Shown here: in pieces, positions 58,282-64,000 of the stretch | Position numbering within the stretch: position 1 is the stretch's first letter | Layout: every line of letters starts with the position of its first letter | DNA from: Spirometra erinaceieuropaei | Lineage: Eukaryota > Platyhelminthes > Cestoda > Diphyllobothriidea > Diphyllobothriidae | Length of the DNA stretch: 64,000 bases | Direction: 5' to 3' | Assembly: GCA_902702965.1 (NCBI GenBank) | Contig: CACRXP010000087.1 | Location: 1,009,005 to 1,073,004, forward strand | Notes under the pieces: model-generated | Databases searched by the model: none | What the model was told of the DNA's origin: nothing | Seen by the model: only the letters and a program-made list of their open reading frames with translations | Position numbers and translations under genes: made by a program

Positions 58282-59284
58282 ATACAGTAGGTTGGCCAAC
58301 TCATGAAATGTCAACTGAAATTCTGAAATGTGTTTTCGTTTTGAAAAAATTAATTAAGTAGAGTTATTAAACAGATTACTATTCAGCGAGATTCTATAAT
58401 AATTTGGTTACCTTAGGATGTAAGCTTTTGAACGAACTTCTTCCCGGCTGCATGCAACATCCATACTCTGTAAGAGGTGAGTGCATATGTAGCATGCATT
58501 TATCTCATTGATTTTCAGGGCCCTCAAAAATTCAATTATATTTCATAGAAAACGGGTGGAAAAAATATTCATTTTTTTCTACTTATGTATAACACTAGGT
58601 CTTCTTTCATTTTTCCACTCAAAGTAAAAGTATACTTTAGTTTTTAAAAACTTTTTTTAATTCCAGAATAATTTTGAGTCCGTTTTGTCGTTGCACTTGA
58701 ATGCAGGGTTTCCAAATTACAAGTTATTTATTTTCCGCGTACGAAAACCATGCAATACTCCGCGGTATTAGGAGGAGATCATATGGGATTCATGAAATTC
58801 AGCAGCGAATTTGAGCTGTATTGCTAACTGTACAAACTTCAATGGTAAATGCTGAGACATGACGTTTTATGAACAGTTATTTCACGGTATTAAAAAATCT
58901 CACAATTAGAAGCTTTTTAAAACCGAAGCGTACCCTCCCTTCGAGTATTGAATTGAAAGATAATGTAGTCTTCTACCAGCTGAGCAAGAGAATGAATATT
59001 TTGTTGCCCATTTTCCATGAAATAAAATTGAGTTTTTAAGGGCACTGTAAATCAATAATAAAGTTTCTTGTTATTTAAATAGTCACTTCTTGCAAAGTAT
59101 AGTTTTTGTGTGCGGCCGTGAGGAGGTTCGTTCAAAAAGCAGCATCCTGGATTATCCGAATTATCATAGAATTATGCTGTGTGATGATCGTTTTTTCAAC
59201 CCTACTTAATTAAGCTTTTCGAAACGAGGAGGCATTTCGAATTTTGGTCGACATTTAATGAGTTGGCCCACCTACTGACTGTAT
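58282..59284. mobile_element. Fold-back element FB-E (subfamily II)
   Basis: The terminus atacagtaggttggcc is matched by ggcccacctactgactgtat at the right end. Inside, tcatgaaatgtcaactgaaa mirrors ggtcgacatttaatga, and ttcatagaaaa mirrors ttttccatgaaat. The arms are visibly diverged. The loop (gcagggtttccaaattac, aggaggagatcatatggg) matches FB-B. It lies about 430 bp from FB-D in the same orientation. It has no coding content. Confidence 0.75.
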
Positions 59285-60399
59285 GCCCTCCCCCGGCACT
59301 TAGCGCGGGCTATCTGAAGTAACGGATTTTCACATTTTTGTGTCCGACCAGCTTCTTTCTAATAATACATTAATGACTATTCAGTAGTTCTGCGCTGGTT
59401 GTCCAATGTAACGGGACGGGACATAATGCCCAAAAGCTCTTAGGCATAAATTAACTACGACACCGAATTCAGTTGCCTACTTCACAGATGCAAGCAACAG
59501 CTGTCTTTAGAAAGCTTATTTTGCTCGTTTAATGTGTCAGGTGGGATTTGAGACTATAATTATCCAGGTTCATGTAACTCCGTAAGCTCTATCGCATACG
59601 GAGTTTCTCTACGAACTACACGGTTGAATTCCTCGAATGACGCACATTTAGTAGCCGGTACGAAGCTGAGTTTACTATTCTGACATTGACGCTCTTGTCT
59701 GGAGATCTGACCCTTGCAAACATCCGCCAGGACTCCAGAATATAAGACATCCGCTGCCAACACAAACTGCAAAACGTTTGCCTAAAACACAAATAAATCG
59801 CGACGATACTATTTTGCAAAAAGGCGTTGTGTATCAGACTGAATTGGTATTTGAAATTGTAGGAGGTTGGCAAATTTGCGTTAGCTGCGACAGAGCACAC
59901 AGTCAAGGAGTCGATAGAAGAATACACATGGGTTAAAATAAATACTAAACATGAACACATAAATCCAGATAGTTCAAGAGACTCCGTTTACCAAGGCAAC
60001 ACATAACCAAATTTCTATGGGCATCATGGCATGGCATCCCAGCCGTTCAGGGGTCCCCCTAATAAATTGAGCACACAATGATACTTTAGTTCACTTGAAA
60101 GTATCTGGAGGAAGACGTAAAACAGGGTCGTCAGTTGAACGATTCCCATGACCGGGTCCTCTAAATGAAATATAACAGATGGGGTTCTCCACATATAAAG
60201 CATTCGCAACTCCTGATGTCAGAGCCGGTAGTCTGAAAACCCTAGAAAGAAATACAGGGAAAGAGAAGGTATCTAAAAGGGATTATTTGCAAGTAGGAAG
60301 CATATCGGCCAACCGTAGGACGACCAACGGTCTCTACACATACTGTTGGTCAACCTCAAATATCCCCACCTGGGTCGTCAGCGTGCAGTCGAAGAACAG
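59285..60399. other. No supported gene
   Basis: Two overlapping minus frames at 59560-59960 (70 and 114 codons) and a plus frame at 60179-60415 are unrecognised and lack splice signals. Confidence 0.4.
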
Positions 60400-60840
60400 A
60401 AGCCTTCTAAATTAAAATTTAACGTCATTGATAGTGAGGAATAAAGACAAGGCTGGTCGGGAGAATCTCCCGAGTACGTATTAACAGGATGCTGCCAAGC
60501 TTCTGAGTAGTGAGCAAACATTCCAGAATGGACCGTTGACTCCTCGGAATTGTCTCAAATGACTCACCTACTCGACCCATGTTAGTAACTGTCACGCAAT
60601 GACAGAAAGTCGAGGAAATTGCCGAAAGCTCAGTGATTAATGCAACAGGGAGGGTCTTTCGCGCCATCCATGCGTATCATTGTCCCTGCGTAACAACGGA
60701 CCGCGTACATCAAAAAAGCCTGATATATGTGCTGTATCCTTCCCTTAGATCAAGTCTGCTGTCTATCTTTGGTTTTTTAATAAACGTGAAGCTGCGGGTA
60801 GTTGCAAAGACACAAATCCTAGGTTGATATTTTGATTAAG
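60400..60840. repeat. Solo, decayed copy of the inner palindrome arm end
   Basis: Direct match to 44640-45000 of the right inner arm: tgctgccaag-like, attccagaatgg/acattctggcag-like, gcgtacatcaaaaaagcctg/gcgtacatcaaagaggttta, atatgtgctgt/atatgcgctat and aataaacgt/cataaacgt. Only one orientation is present. The minus frame 60425-60667 (80 aa) lies within and is not supported as a gene. Confidence 0.4.
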
Positions 60841-61299
60841 AGTAGCATTCGATCAGCAGGTCACAGTCCAATCTGTCTGACAATTCCCTTACGTCTGAAA
60901 TTGGGTGATGAAGGCCGTGAACTCGCGCTGATAGGATAAAATGACTGCGCACACGACCGACAATAGGAGTAAGGGGACGTTGGAGTATTTCCTGCTCTCC
61001 CATTTTACACAGACAACATTTTTACCTCCTACAAAGCTAGATAAACAAAGTGCATAATTCCCGTTAACTTGACGTTTTATGCATTAAGCAGTTTGATTCT
61101 TAAATGTTTTAAAATATTTTGCTGACACAAAACGGAATTTTTACTGGCGAAAGGTAAATCCTTTTTACAATTTCTGCCAATAACACGGGACATATCCTCA
61201 TAATCAGCATGTTTTTCTGGTCGAAAACGTATTTTCAAAACAACATATACCATTCGACGACTTTATTCTTTTGTCTGCATGTGTCAAGCGGGGTCTAAT

Positions 61300-61710
61300 A
61301 TGAACAAACGCAATATATTCTAAAAAACAGGAACCTCTTTAAAAATTGTGGTCGTTCACATCTGCGCAGTTGTTCCCGTCAAAAAGTAATGCCGCCAACA
61401 GGCCATCATGTGTTGAAGCACGCTCGTAATCTCCAGTTCCATGGAGCGGTCTTCCTGCGTGACTTATTTCGCTAGCAGTAATTTAGAAAAGAAACAGCAG
61501 TCGCTTTACTTCTTCAATATATATTTTATTATAGACACGTCAGTTCTGCAATACGTTTTCATTATTCGGAAGACCCCCTAGTGAGCATACGTCTGCTCTT
61601 GACAAACTCTTATCAGGCCACTACATTTTCACGCAAGCGGGTTGGTTAGAGCACGCCAGAGATTAGATAAATAAGTAAATGTCATTTTAAAACGCAGGCA
61701 GTGTGCGAGC
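61300..61710. repeat. Third copy of the outer palindrome arm end
   Basis: Collinear with 47690-48075: gccaacaggc, atcatttgttgaagca/atcatgtgttgaagca, ctccagttcc, gaggtcttcctg/gcggtcttcctg, gtcagttctgcaatacg and cgcaggc. It ends at the same place, which supports a true terminus there. At 62275-62410 a block (acatgataccttcaacttca, accattgtc, atatatcagatgggg) matches 47553-47670, but the order of the two blocks is swapped relative to the palindrome. Confidence 0.6.
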
Positions 61711-62640
61711 GGATGGACACGGAGACTGACAATTAAACGAGGATAACGAAAATGGTTTAAAATAAAGTTAATGTTTTGCCTCGTTTGCGGCAAAATTTTT
61801 CGGAGGTGCAGAAAAAAGAGTGTAAAGGGTTTAACGTTTGGATGCGTCTAAATTTGCAGTGATATTGAAGAAACGACGAAGGAATTTCAGAAAGAAGTAT
61901 CACAGCAGGTCAGATTTTAAAGAAAAACCTCTTCAAAAGATGTTCCTCCGTTGATTCATGGCGTCCTGTTGCGGTTCTTCGTTGTGGGACTTCATTTGCC
62001 TAGAGAGTTGACACTACTAGATGTCTCAATGACTGACAGTATTAAAATTCATCCTAGTCCCGTAAGATATATAATGCTATTTTCGACTTCCAAGTACCAA
62101 CGCACCTCAATATCGCCAAAGCAGTTTTTTGTAATTCCAGACAAGCAAGTTCATCTAAGGCTAAGAAGATGGTGAGCGAATGGCCATCTAGATTGCATGT
62201 GTTAAGCTTTTTGTCTCTATTTAACCTATTGAAATGCCACATTGCGGAGGCTGGTTTTCGCGATGTTCCAGCACAGAAAAAGACATGATACCTTCAACTT
62301 CATGCGTCGCAGTTGGTAGCACATAACGATTATACAGTACCATTGTCACTCCCGTATGTTGTTATAAAAAGCGTCGCTATATATCAGATGGGGTATTAAC
62401 TGCCATGCGTGAAACACATTCATCGCTCACCAACCGTCTAAATCGAGTTTTCATATCTTTCCTCTGAGTAAATTCTTTTATAAACATTGTTGTGCTCAGG
62501 AGCATGCAGCTAAAGCTCTGCAAATGAAAATTGCCTTTATCACATGAATGTTTATGTTTTGGCATTTACCCATTCCTTACTAAGCCCTTTCTTTTCGAAG
62601 TAAATTCGGCGTTTTGGTCGACGTGCTGGAGTTGACGTTC
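61711..62640. other. No supported gene apart from repeat block at 62275-62410
   Basis: The plus frame 61951-62175 (74 aa) has coding-like composition (GLHLPRELTLLDVSMTDSIK) but sits between repeat blocks of the palindrome family and may be part of that unit. Other frames are unsupported. Confidence 0.3.
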
Positions 62641-62646
62641 GATGCA

Positions 62647-62850
62647 TTATTGATTTTTAGGACTTTTCGTATATTTTATCCATTGAGACAACTGTTTTTG
62701 ACGCCCTTTGATTATCTCACGCGATATAGAATAAACTCCTGAGATTCTGTGTTTTTTGGGGTTATCGTTATATGCAAAATACATCTTTGTAATTTCGCCT
62801 GAACTTAATGACTGCATGTTCGACTGACAGTGTTCGTACTGAACTAACAT
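62647..62850 (-). repeat. R3-type fragment with peptide-like motif
   Basis: The minus strand reads YEHCQSNMQSLSSGEITKMY, matching the motif in R3 copy 1 (VEHCQTNARSLSSDELAK). The DNA match covers about 80 bases (cactgtcagtcgaacatgca). The flanks do not match the rest of R3. Confidence 0.45.
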
Positions 62851-63459
62851 AATTAAGCGAGATATGTTGCCTCACCTGAAGGGTTTTTGTCTCATCCATT
62901 TAATTTTAACTTTATTTACTAACGTCCGATGATAAATTAGTGTTGCAAATTGGTTAAATCTAGTGCTCTGCCACGCGGGGATTTCTTTAAGTAATCGTTC
63001 TCAGCCACGTTACAGCCCGCTTTACTGATGAGCTCCTGCGGCGAGAAACAAACTCGATCTACGCCAAAGCCTGAGTACTGTACTCCATTTGCTTTGGTGA
63101 CAATCAGCCACTGAGCATTCGAGTCCTCTACTCTGGCACTCTGTGTTTCCCGTCAGTTGAGATGGACATCATCACTCATTTGTGTTCGGTGCTGTACACC
63201 AAAGTTATTCGAGTGCTGTAGTGGACGCACTATTTTCCTCAAATGATGATAGGCTTAAACGTGACGCGCCTTGCGACACAAGGTTTCCTACCTCGAAATT
63301 GGTCCCTGGATTACAGCAGGTTGCCACAGCGGAATGTATATCGCATTTCTTGTGATTGAAGTGGAACTATTTTACCAGAAAAAGAGACACTAGGTCCCCC
63401 TTAATTCTTCTAAAATTTCGCGTATTTCTCAATGGAAGCATTTGCAGGAAAAATAACAA
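62851..63459. other. No supported gene
   Basis: No open frame or repeat was recognised. Confidence 0.5.
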
Positions 63460-64000
63460 CAGCAAATGCCTGCTCAAAATTCTGAAATCGTGATTGACGT
63501 CGAGGCCCTTCCTCATTACAACCGCACTTTCAATGTCTAATGGGCAGATTGGTGGATGAAGGAGTGTTTAAATGATAAGGTTTTATTGCCCGAATGATTG
63601 GTGAACGTACGCGTGAATACCTTCGGGAGCCATTTCCTGGAGCATTTGACGTCGTTAATTTTTCGTGGCACATATATCTGAAAACTGCGAAATATGCGCT
63701 TCAGCAAAATCACACTGTTAATTTGGGTAAATTTTTCGCTTATATTTTAACGAAAATGCCTTGAAATATGTGCAACTAAAGCAAAAAAACATAATTGATT
63801 CCCTAAAAATTAACTTTCTTGACTCGAAACTTAAATATTATAGCAGTTAACTAGCGCCAGTTCTGCTCAAATAGAAGTTGCTATCTGCTCTGAAAAGTAA
63901 TAATGGAAAGCTTTTGCTCTTGAGGCCGAGAATATTTCGAAAAATGATCAGGGACAGTAGGATCTTGTATAATGAGATTCACTCATTCCGGGAAGTTTAT
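63460..64000. mobile_element. Possible decayed FB left part, cut by the window end
   Basis: The words tcaaaattctgaaatcg (63475), ccttcctcattacaaccgc and ctgttaatttgggtaaattt (63714) fall in the order and spacing of an FB left arm; compare actgcttaatttgggtacat at 17016. The right part lies outside the window, so the fold-back nature cannot be tested. Confidence 0.3.

Noticed and set aside
1..64000. Bacterial or phage origin, CRISPR arrays, operons
   Set aside because: No long frames, no ribosome-binding-site spacing, no regularly spaced short repeats. PLE fragments and splice-like signals point to an animal.

Overview
This window looks like repeat-rich, gene-poor nuclear DNA of an animal, most likely a flatworm and perhaps a diphyllobothriid-type tapeworm. 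It is AT-rich and has no operons, no long open frames, no ribosome-binding-site spacing and no rRNA. The longest open frame is under 180 codons. By a rough hand estimate from base composition, about ten frames of 100 codons or more are expected by chance, so most open frames here mean nothing. The organism call rests on remembered protein families: decayed Penelope-like elements (PLEs) with a GIY-YIG endonuclease, and a degenerate C2H2-like tail of a kind known from flatworm retroposons. No database search was run.

Layout. 1-7.3 kb: old dispersed repeats (families called R1, R3 and R5 here) and a short segment flanked by 15-base direct repeats. 7.6-10.5 kb: two minus-strand candidate exons. 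10.6-21.6 kb: fold-back elements of one family (FB), an inverted pair of PLE 3' ends and an R2 repeat with a tRNA-like core. 21.6-29 kb: mostly quiet, with a second R1 copy, one minus-strand coding-like frame and one plus-strand candidate exon. 29.6-35.8 kb: R3 and R2 copies, three PLE fragments and a 145-bp hairpin built on a tRNA 3' half. 36.1-48.1 kb: a 12-kb imperfect palindrome. 48.1-49.1 kb: a nearly perfect FB element directly beside it. 49-64 kb: quiet sequence, another R3 copy, two FB elements in a row, and solo pieces of the units that form the big palindrome.

Two results stand out. First, the FB family: about 1 kb each, arms of about 375 bp, and a conserved asymmetric loop of about 245 bp. 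Five full copies fall into two subfamilies, and the two arms of one copy resemble each other more than the arms of other copies. Second, the 12-kb palindrome is nested. Its inner arms (about 2.75 kb each) are roughly 94% identical in the stretch checked by eye, while its outer arms (1.7-2.1 kb) are much more diverged. A PLE and a telomere-like tract sit in the inner loop. One end of the inner palindrome carries an FB-type terminus, which links the two systems.

The candidate exons are hypotheses from an open frame plus splice-like signals; none is recognised by family. Boundaries of repeats were placed by eye and are accurate to about 5-30 bases for FB elements and 20-100 bases for the others.
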